Positions 35,151-46,932 of a DNA stretch of 64,000 bases are shown piece after piece (positions within the stretch are counted from its first letter, which is position 1; every line of letters begins with the position of its first letter). The position numbers and the translations under genes were made by a program. Source of the DNA: Arachis hypogaea (Eukaryota > Streptophyta > Magnoliopsida > Fabales > Fabaceae); the NCBI RefSeq assembly GCF_003086295.3, contig NC_092054.1, forward strand, positions 37,889,294 to 37,953,293, in the 5' to 3' direction. The notes beneath the pieces were generated by a model that saw only the letters and a program-made list of their open reading frames with translations, did not search any database and was not told the DNA's origin.

Positions 35151-36496
35151 GCTCTGTTTCACCACTCTTCTTTTCTTCTCCTCTTTCCATTTCTTTCCTT
35201 CTTCTCTCTTTTCTTCTTCTCTTTCCACCCTTCAACCATTATCCAACACTACCAATCAACATATATAACCATTTCTTTTAGTTAGCTAGTTAGTTGTTTG
35301 TTTATTTTCTATTTTTCATTATAAGTATTGGATTATTAACTTTGTTTGCCGTTTATTGCTGTTTAGTATTAACTGATGCTATTTTAGCATAATTATTTTT
35401 TGTCATTGTTGGATTCATTATTGAGGTTATATTTTGTTACTTGGTTTTAAACTTTTATGTTTAACATTTGTGCATACCAAGTACATATGACATTGCCTTC
35501 AAGCTTCCAAATCTTTTGAATTGCATGTTTTGGCCACCATGCATTCATCATCCATTGTTAGGCAAGTGTACATTATCAGTGCATTTTTTTAGGAGATGTT
35601 TGTTTATGATTAATCCTTATATACATCACCTATTTCATGCATTGAGATTTGTGGAATTGTGAATGGGATCGAAAGCTTACCTAGTGACATATTTTTGAGC
35701 TTTCTAGGCTTTGTGGACCATGCGTGCTATGTGATTGATTTTCACTTCTACATTCTTTTTTTTCCTAAGTTCCATAGCAACCATGTGTTCCATTTATATG
35801 TCACTTAGGTGTTGCAATAACTTCAATATGTGTCATTGTTTGATGTGTGAGCTCTATATTTCATTTTGTTCATTAAGTTTCCTTGCACATCAATCGATGT
35901 CCATCCATTATCCAATTTTACAATTTCTTGATCCTTGCTTGAATGCTCTTGTGCTTCTTCACTACTTGTTTGGTTATCCTAACCTACAAGTCTTCTAGAG
36001 TATTTCAAGAACACTAGAACGGGTGAAGTGTGTTCTTCTTTTGTGTAAATTGTGACAAAGCTTTTTATGCTAAGTGTGCGTGTGTTCTAAACCGCGCGCA
36101 ATTTAGAGCTCACACACTCTTTTCTTCAATGTCACACTAATTCACTCACTTCTTTCTAGTGATTTACCTCATTCCAACAATTTAGGCTTCCTTGCTTTTA
36201 CATTTCCTTTTCTCACTATCCTGCCTTCTAATTTCAGGATGAGTTCTCATAAGCAAAAACGGAAGCAGGAAAAAGAACACGCAGCACGGTTGCTCTACCA
36301 GCTGGAGGTGGCAATCCGAAAAGTCGCCGTACGCCCTTGCTCATCTTTGAATGCACCGAGGACGGCGCAAACTTTTAAGTGTGGGAAGGTCGTCCGACCA
36401 GTCGGCGTTTTTGGGTGACAAGTTTCTAATCCCAACACTTTTGCATTTCATTTTTAGGTCTTTTAGGACTCTTAGTTACATTTTTCTTATTTTGCA

Positions 36497-36501
36497 TATA
36501 C

Positions 36502-36555
<54 letters not shown>
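36497..36555. repeat. (CATA)n(TA)n microsatellite
   Basis: Short CATA run followed by about 20 TA units. Confidence 0.95.
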
Positions 36556-36558
<3 letters not shown>

Positions 36559-37960
36559 ATAAGCTTAGTCAAAATCACGATATTTTCCAAGGATTTTATC
36601 TATAGGACATCCCAATTGATTTGAGTGAAAAATATTTTCATTGAACTTGCTTGAACTATACATTGTGGATCATGTTTTTGAGCTAAGAACACAAGCTTGT
36701 GAGTTTTGAGCCTAAATGTGTGGTTACATCTTATAACCACTTACTTTCCTTCTTGTGTGCATTATTCTCTTTCTATGATTGTAATCTTTGATTTGTTTGA
36801 TTCTATATGTCCATTATTTTGTGTATACATGCATTTATATGATTGAGGCCATTGTTTTAAGTAGCTCACATACCCAAATAGCCTTACCTTTTATCCTCCA
36901 TTGTTAGCCAATTTTGAGCCTATTTTAACCCTTTTTGTTCTTAACTTTAGCACATTACAAGCTTTAAAGCGAAAAATAATAAATGTCCTTTATTTGGATC
37001 TTTGATTAGTTTAGGCTAGTGAGTGTGTGTATCATTCAAGTGTGAAAAAACTTGGGACATTGGTTGAGGTAAAAGGGTATTTTTGTATTTTTTAAAAATA
37101 TTGGAAATTGGGTACATACTCATGTGTTAATTAAATATTTAAACCATACGCATTAATACCTTTGTATTTAATTACATCAAAAGAAAGAAAAAGAGAAAAA
37201 AAAAAGAAAAATAAAGAAAAAAATATGTATACACATACATATATAAAGAAAAAAAAAGAAGAAAAAAAGAAAGAAAGGAAAAGAAAAGCAATAAAAGGGG
37301 ACAAAATGCCCCAAAGTAAGGTTCAATAATAATCAATGCATATGGGATGTGAATTGAAAAGAGAAATGCATGAGTGTGTGAAAAAGTGAAGAATGGGTAG
37401 TTAGGTTTGCTTAGAATTATATAGGTTGTTATATAGGTTAGGTGGGAAGTTTAAGTTGATCAAAGATTCAAATTTTTAGTCCACTTAACCATATACAATC
37501 CTACCTTGACCCTAGCCCTATTACAACCTATAGATAAGCCCTCATGATATTTGTATGTATGCATTGAATAATCGTTGATTGTTAGATGAAAAACAAATCT
37601 TGGAAAGCATGAGTAGAAGAGAGTTGAGTGATCAACCCTATACACTCGAACGACTAGAGCGGATACACATCCGGTGAGGGTTCGATTGCTCAATTACATG
37701 TTTTCACCTAGAATCATCACTTTTCTTGCAAGTTTGTAACAATCTTTAATAACTCAATTCAATTGTGGATTTGATTTGATTGCTATTACTTTAGCACTTA
37801 TGCGTATATATGTTCTCTTGGAAGTTGATTTATTTTGACCAAGTAGTTGCATTCATTTAGATAGTTGCATTTAGATGGTTGCATATAGTTTATTTGCATT
37901 GAATAAATGATGATACCCTTTGTCTCTTTCTTGATTTTAGCATGAGGACATGCTTGGTTT

Positions 37961-37974
37961 AAGTGTGGGGAGGT
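37961..37974 (+). other. Polypurine tract
   Basis: AAGTGTGGGGAGGT, directly before the 3' LTR; the expected position for plus-strand priming. Confidence 0.75.
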
Positions 37975-39437
37975 TGATAAACCCCATTTTTAGGGTTTAT
38001 CTTGTGCTGAATTTAGAGGATTTTATCAACTTTTCCCACATTTATTCAATGAAATGGCATGGTTTTATGATTTTCTCCTAATTTGTGCTTGAGAGTGAAA
38101 ACATGCTTTTTAGGCCCTTAATTGCTAATTTTAATTCACCTTTGATTCCACTAGATGCCTTGATGTGTTTGCTAGTGAATTTAGGTTGAAAAGACTAGGA
38201 ATGGATCAAAGGAGTGAAGAGAAAAGCATACAAAGTGGAGAACACATGAAAAATCAAGGATTTGGAGTGCATACATGAACGCGCACGCGTGACATACGCG
38301 CAAGCGTGGAATATGAAGTCGCATGGCGACGCGTACACGTGACATGACGCGTACGCGTGACCCATGCGTACGCGTCGCAGCTCGCACGTGACCTCATTAA
38401 AGTGAAAACGCTGGGGCGATTTCTGAGCTTCCCAGGCCCAAGTCCAACTGATTCCAGAGACTATTTCATGCAGAAGTCAAGATGGGTCAAAGGGGGAGCA
38501 CATAGTTAGTTTTTCATCATGATTATTTAGTTAGTTTCTAGAGAAAGAAGCTCTCTCTTCTCTCTAGAATTAGGCTAGATGTAAATTAGAATTTCTTAGA
38601 TCTAGATTTAATTCATGCCTTGATTTACTTTTCCTTTATAATTTCTTGTTCCTTCATCTTTACTTTCTTAGTTTAGTATTTTACTATTTGTATTGGTTTA
38701 TTTGTTGTTGATGCACTCTTGTTTCTTTTATTTTCCTTTAATGCAATTTATGCTTGATTTCTTTTATTGTTTAATTGCTTTGTTGTTGTTAATTCCTTGC
38801 AATTGGTAGTTGTAGATTTACATTTCTTACAATTTTACCATGCTTTCCTTTTATGCCTTCCAAGTGTTCGACAAAATGCTTGGAAGGATGTTAGAGTAGA
38901 TTTTTGTACTCTTGGCTTGGGATGGTAACTTAGTAACCCTTGAGTTACTAATGTCCAAGTGTTTGATGATTGGTATCCATTGACTCTAGCTTTCACTAAA
39001 TTAATTAGTGAGGTGGCTAGGACTTATGGATTGGGATTGATATAGCTCATTTGACTTTCCTTCACTTGTTAGAGGATGACTTAATGGGATTGATCCTTGC
39101 AATTATCATGTTGTGGTTAGTAATAAGGATAGAGATCCTTAACCATCAACCTTTGCCAAGACCTTTTTATCATTTGAGTTTCATTTATTTTCTTGTCATT
39201 TATATTCCTTGTCTCTTACTCCAAACCCCCAAAAGAACTTTCATAGCCAATAACGAAGCACTTCATTGCAATTCCTAGGGAGAACGACCCGGGATTAATA
39301 CTCTAGGTTATTTTTATTGGGGTTTGTACTTGTGACAACCAAATTTTTTTATTGAGGAATTGTTTGTTAGTTTAGAACTATACTTGCAACGAGATTTCAA
39401 TTGTGAAATTCTTTACCATCAAATTTTTTCTTCATCA
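37975..39437 (+). repeat. 3' LTR (1,463 bp)
   Basis: Same ends as the 5' LTR. The ACGCGT array (38276-38390) is shorter than in the 5' LTR, and scattered substitutions separate the two. Confidence 0.93.
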
Positions 39438-40004
39438 ATGACTTGGAATCATATTAAAACACACACCCTAAAATTCAACGAACAACAGAAATTATTAAAT
39501 TTTTTAGAAGTTTTGGTAGAGTGTCCCCTAAAATTAGAACCTTCCACCGAATACAATTATCATTTTTTAACAAACCAAACATTTTTAAACAATTTAAACG
39601 ATAATTCGACAGAATTTCTTCTTAATTCAGCGATATCCATCAAACCAATACAACAGTTTTCATATAGGAAACAGCTACAGGTATAAATCAATAACGTACA
39701 TTCATTCAATAAAATATTAAATCCTAACTGTTTTAGTACATAACCCCTTATAAGTCTACAATTTTCCAGCAAACAAGGGTTTTGAGAAGGCGCCACTATG
39801 CGATCTTCTCCCTCTTCCGTCCTAAAACTCTATCCTAGGAAAAGTAAGTCCAACATAAAATCTAAAAAATTCATTATATTCAAAGATAGTAAACCAACTT
39901 AAAATATTACCGCACAGACAATAAAAGAAAACTCCAATTGAGCTCAGAGGAAATAGCACCGTCCTAATAAAAAGGATTACTTATTAAATTCACAAGGTGA
40001 AACT

Positions 40005-40412
40005 AATTCGAAAACTAATTTAAAAGAATAGGTAAAACTCATTACTCTAATTAATCAAAACCTAATTCTTAATTCAACCAAACTAACAAGAGGTATCACA
40101 AATTTAATTTTTACTTACATTAAATTAACACAACAACTCCTAATAACATACTTCATTAAGAAAATTTAACCACTGATTTAACAACAACTCTAACAAAATG
40201 TTAAACTCAATTCGAAAATTTATTTAAAAGAATAGGTAAAACTTATTACTCTAATTAATTAAAACCTAATTCTTAATTTAACCAAACTAACAAGAGGCAT
40301 CACAAATTTAATTTTTACTTATGTTAAATTAACTCAACAATTCCTAATAACATACTTCATTAAGCAAATTTAATCACTGATTTAACAACAATTCTAACAA
40401 AATGTTAAACTC
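40005..40412. repeat. Tandem duplication, 2 x 204 bp
   Basis: Units 40005-40208 and 40209-40412 both begin AATTCGAAAA and end ATGTTAAACTCA, with a small number of substitutions and no indel visible. Confidence 0.9.
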
Positions 40413-40692
40413 ACAAAATAATATGAAAAAAATAATAACCATACTAATAAACCAATCTGATGATAGTGGTGGCAGTCTCTCTTTAATATCGTGGTGACAG
40501 AAGTAGTGGTAACGGTGACGTGAACAACAACTGCGGCAGAGGATGCGATGGGGACAACAGCAACAGTAGCAATAGATTCGACGAGCATGTGAAGCGGCAG
40601 TGATAGCGGGTGCTCGAGGCACGGTGGCGACATCGGCGGCAAGCTCCGGCGGAGGCCACGGTGCCTGTTGCCTACAGAAGAGTGAGCAAATG

Positions 40693-40694
<2 letters not shown>

Positions 40695-40748
<54 letters not shown>
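40695..40748. repeat. (GA)n microsatellite
   Basis: About 26 GA units. The LSLSLS- and EREREReading frames through it are artefacts. Confidence 0.96.
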
Positions 40749-40750
<2 letters not shown>

Positions 40751-41213
40751 AGCGTCGAACATATGCGGGGAAGAGCTTCGCATTTGAATTTAGCCCCAAA
40801 TTTACCATCGAATTTACCATCAGGTTAATCTAATAGTAAAATTTTTGTGTGCCCAAAACGCAGTGTTTCACTAAACAACGTTATCGTCAGATTAATCCGA
40901 CGATAGTTAGCGTGCCATAATTTCTTTTTTTCCCTCCAAATATTACCGTTGACGTTACCGTCGGAACATAATATTTCAGGGTTACGAATTTTTCACCTAA
41001 TCTATTGAAAATCTTGCTGCTAAAGTTCGATGCTGAATCCGACAATACTCAGCATCTTTTTTGTAGTGCTGGAATGATTTACACTCAACTTCAGATACCC
41101 ACTTCATAGGAATGATTTATGCTTCATTTTTGAAATTAGAAAAAAGTATAAATCATTTCATCCTGCAATGTTTAATGTCCAAACCTAAACCACAAAATTC
41201 TAGGACAATTTAT

Positions 41214-41551
41214 ATATAATAGAAAGAGAAGATTCATGTAACGAAAATTGATTTAAGAAATTCTTGTAATTTTGAGTATCCTTTAATTTATTTAAATAAA
41301 AAAGCCTTATAATTATATATTTATTGTATTTAAAATTATTCATTTATTTTAATAATAATTAAAAATACAAAATAAAAAATAAATAATTTAAAAAATTCAA
41401 AAAAATATGACTCTCAAATTATCATTCCTAAACATTATTCAATTTAAAGTAGTATCACCAACCTTTTCCTTTTCTAAGCATATTCTTGCTAAATTTCTTT
41501 GAGCATCAACTTAAAACTTATCCACTTGCTCATTCTTTGCTACTTTGAGTA
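41214..41551. other. AT-rich DNA between the MULE end and the duplication
   Basis: No gene or element recognised. Confidence 0.5.
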
Positions 41552-43207
41552 GCTGAATCCTGGCACGTCCAAAATCAGATAGTCAGACCAAAAATAACAT
41601 TCCAAGAACAACCAATTTAATTTTTAAATTTTGATCCACATCTTTTTACGAATTTGTATTTTTTTTTTTGAAGTCTTACACAGATACACCTAAAAATTAG
41701 AAGATATTTGAGCAACATAAACTACAAAAGAAGGGTGACAATAAACAAGTAAGGACAAATTTTTGCCTATTTGATTACGTCCCATCTTATAATAATTTAT
41801 ATAAAATTTGTTTCGTTTTTTTATGTGAATTGTAAAAAGTTGAATCCTAATCCATCCTTGCAAATAAGGGTGGCAAGCGAAGAAATCCGCCCCACCCTAC
41901 CTAGTGAGGCAGTCCTAAAATTCTATGGGGTGGCCCCGCCTAATTGCGGGCTGGTAGGCTGGCGGGCTAAGCCTGCCAAATCTCATCTTCTTCTTTTTTT
42001 TACTATTAACTATTAAATAATATATATAATTTCACAATCATTTTAATAAATTTATAATTTCTAAAGAAATAAAAAAATTATAATTTTTATATTCACAAAC
42101 ATTAAAGTCTTTGTAATTATAAATATCTAATAAACATAATTATAAATATTGTCTCCAAAGCAAAATAAACATGATCCAAAACATAATTATAAATATTGTC
42201 TCTAAAGCAAAATAAACATAATCTAAAACACTCAAATATTTCATCTTTATTCTCTTGTAAGTTGGGTTGGGAGAAGTTGGGTTTTGGCAAAAAAATTACA
42301 AAAATACCCCTTTGTCAAAAAAATACTAAGTAAAGCGGAAAAGCCCGCCCTGCCAAAGCCCGCCAAAACCCGCAATTTAAGTTGTGCGAGTTAGGCGGGC
42401 TTTTACTATTTGACGGTCCTAATTTTCAGCTTGGCCCGCCTTTTTGATGAATTACGCGGGCCGACTCGGCAGATTTAGACCCGTTTGCCACCCCTACTCG
42501 TAGATACTCGTTCCGCTCCTATAATTATTAAAATCTAATAAATAAAATTAAATTTTCAAAATTTATATCTCATCTAATACATAACATAAATTAAAGTAAA
42601 ATACAATATAATATTATTAATCGTTTTACTAATTATTTTATATATATTACATATTAAAATTATATATATATAGGCCACATTTATGGTGGTTAAGTTAACG
42701 GTAACTACCGATGACTATAAATTGACTAACAAATAAAGAAGTGACATTTTGTAATAACAATTAAAAAAAATTGATTAAAATTTTAGTTACGTTCAAATCA
42801 TGCTTATGACTATTTGAGGGAATGTATTTCACCTAAACACATGGATAAGATAAATTCCATGTCAGAGCTAACAAAAAGCGGAAAGAGCTAACAGAGCGAT
42901 AGTGGTGTGGTACAAGATGATGGAGGTGATAGCGACAAAAAAAAAGAAAAAATTGGATATTGGGTAAATGAAAACACAGTCTCCAATTATTGCAAGGAAC
43001 CGAGGAAGCAATCTCATCAAGAAAGAGATGCAGAGACAGATGGGTGGCGGTGGCCATAAATACCGATTGCTGGAACTATAGCAACTAGCAAGAAGCCCCG
43101 TCGAAACAAAAATCGCATTTGGTTCCATGTAACTCCAAGTAGAAGAAGACATCTTTCACATGACTTGAGACTATTAATTGTAGCGGCAAACCAAATCTGG
43201 TAGCCAG
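41552..43207. repeat. Tandem duplication, copy A (1,656 bp)
   Basis: Begins GCTGAATCCTGGCACGTCC and is followed at 43208 by the same sequence. It matches 43208-43563 plus 59441-60760 (copy B) closely throughout. The 9-mer GCTGAATCC is present at the start, the junction and the end. Confidence 0.9.
41868..42495. mobile_element. MITE-like element with GGGTGGCAAGCG ends (copy A)
   Basis: Starts GGGTGGCAAGCG and ends CGTTTGCCACCCC (inverted ends), with further inverted words (GCCCGCC / GGCGGGC) inside. In copy B the flanks GCAAATAA and GCAAATAC could be an 8-bp target duplication, which would suggest a hAT-type element. Confidence 0.7.
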
Positions 43208-43563
43208 GCTGAATCCTGGCACGTCCAAAACCAGATAGCCAGACCAAAAATAACATTCCAAGAACAACCAATTTAATTTTTAAATTTTGATCCACATCTT
43301 TTTACGAATTTGTATTTCTTTTTTATTTTTGAAGTCTTACACAGATACACCTAAAAATTAGAAGATATTTGAGCAACATAAACTACAAAAGAAGGGTGAC
43401 AATAAACAAGTAAGGACAAATTTTTACCTATTTGATTCCGTCCTATTTTATAATAATTTATATAAAATTTATCTCATTTTTTTATGTGAATAGTAAAAAG
43501 TTGAATCTTAATCCATCCTTGCAAATAAGGGGTGGCAAGCGGAGAAACCCGCCCCACCCCCAC
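43208..43563. repeat. Tandem duplication, copy B, left part
   Basis: Matches 41552-41900. It is interrupted inside the MITE-like element at 43563 by the large LTR. The sequence resumes at 59441. Confidence 0.9.
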
Positions 43564-44700
43564 TGTAACACCCTAACTACCAAAGCTCACGCTTCCGGCT
43601 ACGCGACTCTGATAGCTCGGACATTACGACGACACTTATACTATTTAATACTAAAATATGAGCCTGTTTAAAACTTTAAACCGTAATACCACTCCTAAAA
43701 ATACTTTCGTTCGATAACGTACATCCATAAATACCATACAACTTACAAAAACTCATAAAGAGTACATACATATATACATATACATATATAATATTACAAG
43801 CATTAACCAATACAATTCCTATCCCTCTTACAGAATATATCAAGATAATGGCGATGGTTCAAAAAATAATAATCTAAAGCAATACAGAGCATTTCAACAA
43901 CAACTAAATAAACTCTGTGACTTCTGCGCCCATATCCTGAAAGGGGAAAAATGTAGGGGGGTGAGAACATCATCCTCGAAAGGGTTCTCAGTAGAGGATT
44001 TTTGGGAATTACTGTAATAGGATACGTGAAGATAAACCGTACTAGTGATTAATAACCGTCTTATGCCTTCTTTTCAAAAATAACGGTTTACAATAAAAGT
44101 AAAGTCTAAAAATCTTTTCTGAAAGAAGAACCGTTCAATTCTCAAAAACATCAAAAGCCTTTCAAAACGGTTTATCTATGCAGAACCAAAATAGCCTTTC
44201 ATATTTTATTCCAAACCAAAAACACAAAACCGAAATCAACCATCGGTTCATCTCATTTCAACCACGGCCCTAGGCCCAAACAAATCCAACCAACAACCAA
44301 TCACCACAGTCCAACAGAGTCTCAGCAGCAAACACAAATAGGAAGATGCAAGCATAAACAAACAGTTATTGCAAGTAGAACAATTAGCAGTTAATCACAA
44401 GTAGTCACAAAGGCAAACCAAGTACAATATGCACACCCAAACAATGTCACATAGATGCATATGATGCATGCTTGTCCTAGTGACTGATGATATCATCTGT
44501 CGGTTATAGAGCCAACCCGACAAGTCCTGGTAGCTAACCATTGGACTGTCCCTCTGTCGCACATCCCCAACTCGAGTTATACTCATCATAAACTTGATCA
44601 TAATCATGATCCATATCCATCACCCTCACTGGTAATATTTACAGGGGCAAGCTCATCTGGGGCTTTCACAGTGCCCGGCCACACTTACGACATAGGGTCA

Positions 44701-46236
44701 TGATGAGCGGATATTTTATACGCTTTTTGGGGTTAATTTCATATAGTTTTTAGTATGTTTTAGTTAGTTTTTAATTTATTTTCATTAGTTTCTAGGCAAA
44801 ATTCATATTTCTGGACTTTACTATGAGTTTGTGTATTTTTCTGTAATTTCAGGTATTTTCTGGCTGAAATTGAGGGAGCTGAGCAAAAATCTGATTCAGG
44901 CTGAAAAAGGACTGCTGATGGTGTTGGATTCTGACCTCCCTGCACTCAAAGTGGATTTTCTGGAGCTAAAGGACTCCAAATGGCGCGCTTCCAATTGCAT
45001 TGGAAAGTAGACATCCAGAGCTTTCCAGCAATATATAATAGTCCATACTTTGCTCAAGGATAAATGACGTAAACTGGCGTTCAACGCCAGTTTCATGCTG
45101 CAGTCTGGCGTCCAGCGCCAGAAACAAGTTACAAAGTGGAGTTCAACGCCAGAAAAGGATCCAAAGCTGGCGTTGAACGCCCAAAACAGCCCTATGCACG
45201 TGATTAGCTTAAGTCTCAGCCCCAGCACACACCAAGTGGGCCCCAAAAGTGGATTTCTGCACCATCTATCATAGTTTACTCATTTTCTGTAAACCTAGGT
45301 TACTAGTTTAGTATTTAAACAACTTTTAGAGGTTTATTTCGCATCTCATGACATTTTAGATCTAAACTTTGTACCTTTTGACGGCATGAGTCTCTAAACT
45401 CCATTGTTGGGGGTAAGGAGCTCTGCTGTGTCTCGATGAATTAATGCAAGTATTTCTGTTTTCCATTCAAACATGCGTGTTCCTATCTAAGATATCCATT
45501 CGCACTTCAATGTGAATATGATGAACGTGACAATCATCATCATTCCCCCACGAACGCATGCCTGACAACCACTTTCGTTCCACCATAGAATGAATGAATA
45601 TCTCTTGGATCTCTTAATCAGAATCCTCGTGGTATAAGCTAGATTGATGGCAGCATTCAAGAGAATCCGGAAAGTCTAAACCTTGTCTGTGGTATTCCGA
45701 GTAGGATTCAGGGATTGAATGACTGTGACGAGCTTCAAACTCGAGAGTGTTGGGCGTAGTGACAGACGCAAAAGGATAGTAAATCCTATTCCGGTACGAT
45801 TGAGAACCTGCAGATGATTAGCCGTGCGGTTACAGCGCATTTGGATCCTTTTCACTGGAAGGATAGATGGTAGCCATTGACAACAGTGATCCACCAACAC
45901 ACAGCTTGCCATAGGAGGACGTGCGTGTGTGAATCAGGAAACAGAGGAAAGCAGAAATTCAGAAGACAAAGCATCTCCAAAACTCCAACATATTCTCCAT
46001 CAGTGCATACAAGTATAATTTGTGTTCTGCCCATTTATTCCTTGCAATCAAATTTGATAAGTGAATTATTTTATTGTTTTCCTGACTAAGAGTTACAAGA
46101 TAACCATAGATTGCTTCAAGCCAACAATCTCCGTGGGATCGACCCTTACTCACGTAAGGTATTACTTGGACGACCCAATGCACTTGCTGGTTAGTGGTAC
46201 GAGTTGTAAAAAGTGTGATTTACAATTTGTGCACCA
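44701..46236 (+). repeat. Athila 5' LTR (1,536 bp)
   Basis: The LTRs differ in length by 8 bp. This copy has CCAGTTTC inside the palindrome cluster near 45087, which the 3' LTR lacks. Other differences are scattered substitutions. GGCGTTCAACGCC-type palindromes occupy 45072-45185. Confidence 0.94.
45072..45185. repeat. GGCGTTNAACGCC palindrome cluster in the 5' LTR
   Basis: Four to five units of the form CTGGCGTTCAACGCCAG in tandem spacing of about 30 bp. Repeated in the 3' LTR at 55589-55692, with one unit disrupted. Confidence 0.92.
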
Positions 46237-46242
46237 AGTTTT

Positions 46243-46262
46243 TGGCGCCGTTGCCGGGGATT
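46243..46262 (+). other. Athila primer-binding site
   Basis: TGGCGCCGTTGCCGGGGA, six bases after the 5' LTR end. Athila-type site, usually reported as tRNA-Asp-complementary. Confidence 0.88.
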
Positions 46263-46932
46263 GTTTGAGTTTGAACAACTGACGATGAATCTTGTTGCTT
46301 AGATTAGAAAATTTTATCTTTTGGGTCAGAGTCTTTTATTTTCTTTTCAAAAATTTTTCAAAAATAATTTTTCTATTAAATCTCGTGCCAAACTTTAAGT
46401 TTTGTGTTTTCTTGTTGGTTTTCCTTAGTTTTTCAAAAATTTTATTTTGGTTTTCTAAAAATTTTAAGTTTGGTGTTCTTTCTTCATGTTCTTGTGTTCT
46501 TGTGAGTCTTCAAAGTGTTCTTGAGTTTTCCTTGCGTCTTGATCTTAAAATTTTTAAGTTTGGTGTTCCTTGGTGTTTTCCCTAAAAAATTTTCGAAAAC
46601 AAGGAGCATTAGATCTAAAAAATTTTAAATCTTGGGCTATCTTATTGTTTCTCTCTTTCCTCTTTAAATTCAAAAATATCTTTTCTCTCTATTTTTAAAA
46701 CAAATTTTCGAAAATTATTTTTAAAATTCAGATTTTTTTTTAAATTAAAATCTTTTTCAAATCATATCTTTTTCAAAACTTCCTGACCACTTTCTCTCTC
46801 CTCATTTTTTCGAAAATCTTCACCTATTTTTATTTATTTTATTTTAATTTATTTTATTTTCGAAATAATTAAATAAATAAATAAATAAATAAAAATAAAA
46901 TTTTTATTTTACATCATCTCCCTTTCTCCATC
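46263..46932 (+). other. Athila leader
   Basis: U-rich untranslated region with repeated TTTTCGAAAA and TTTAAGTTTGGTGTT words. No ORF of note. Confidence 0.6.

Larger units (their letters stand above)
35151..37974 (+). other. 3' internal region of the non-autonomous element
   Basis: Mostly non-coding. A 59-codon frame at 36239-36418 (MSSHKQKRKQEKEHAARLLY) follows a TTTCAGG acceptor-like site and resembles the basic start of the post-pol ORFs of Athila-type elements, but ends quickly. A CATA/TA microsatellite lies at about 36497-36555 and an A/G-only tract at about 37180-37300. Confidence 0.55.
31208..39437 (+). mobile_element. Complete non-autonomous LTR retrotransposon, 8.2 kb
   Basis: LTRs at 31208-32720 and 37975-39437 begin TGATAAACCCC and end CTTCATCA. 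They are flanked by ATGAC at 31203-31207 and 39438-39442. A primer site (32724) and a purine-rich tract before the 3' LTR are present. No protease, reverse transcriptase, RNase H or integrase can be found, so it must use enzymes of a partner. The primer site matches that of the Athila element at 44701, so an Athila-type partner is likely. Confidence 0.93.
39443..41068 (-). mobile_element. CACTA element end region, minus orientation
   Basis: Ends TTTTTTGTAGTG at 41068, that is CACTACAAAAAA read inward on the minus strand. Nearby subterminal words are related to ATCGTCAGATTAATC and TTACCGTCGG. With the TNP2 fragment at 30601-30860 on the same strand, this looks like the 5' part of a CACTA element split by the 8.2-kb LTR element. 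The opposite terminus was not found. Confidence 0.6.
27333..41213. mobile_element. Mutator-like element (MULE), disrupted by nested insertions
   Basis: The left terminus (27333-27398) contains TGGACATTAAACATTG. The right terminus (41150-41213) contains the exact inverted copy CAATGTTTAATGTCCA, and the similarity extends about 65 bp. A broken MuDR-type transposase gene follows the left terminus on the plus strand. The interior is now mostly later insertions. The exact outer ends and 9-bp target duplication could not be fixed, and the right end might belong to a sister copy, so the span is an inference from the inverted termini. Confidence 0.6.

Noticed and set aside
40374..40833. Open frames with LSLSLS or ERERER runs
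   Set aside because: Artefacts of the GA microsatellite; both strands stay open for the same reason.
43017..43295. Minus-strand frame that begins like a signal peptide (DQNLKIKLVVLGMLFLVW)
   Set aside because: The first codon is GTG, not ATG. The frame crosses the junction of the tandem duplication and the continuation differs between copies, so a real gene is not supported.
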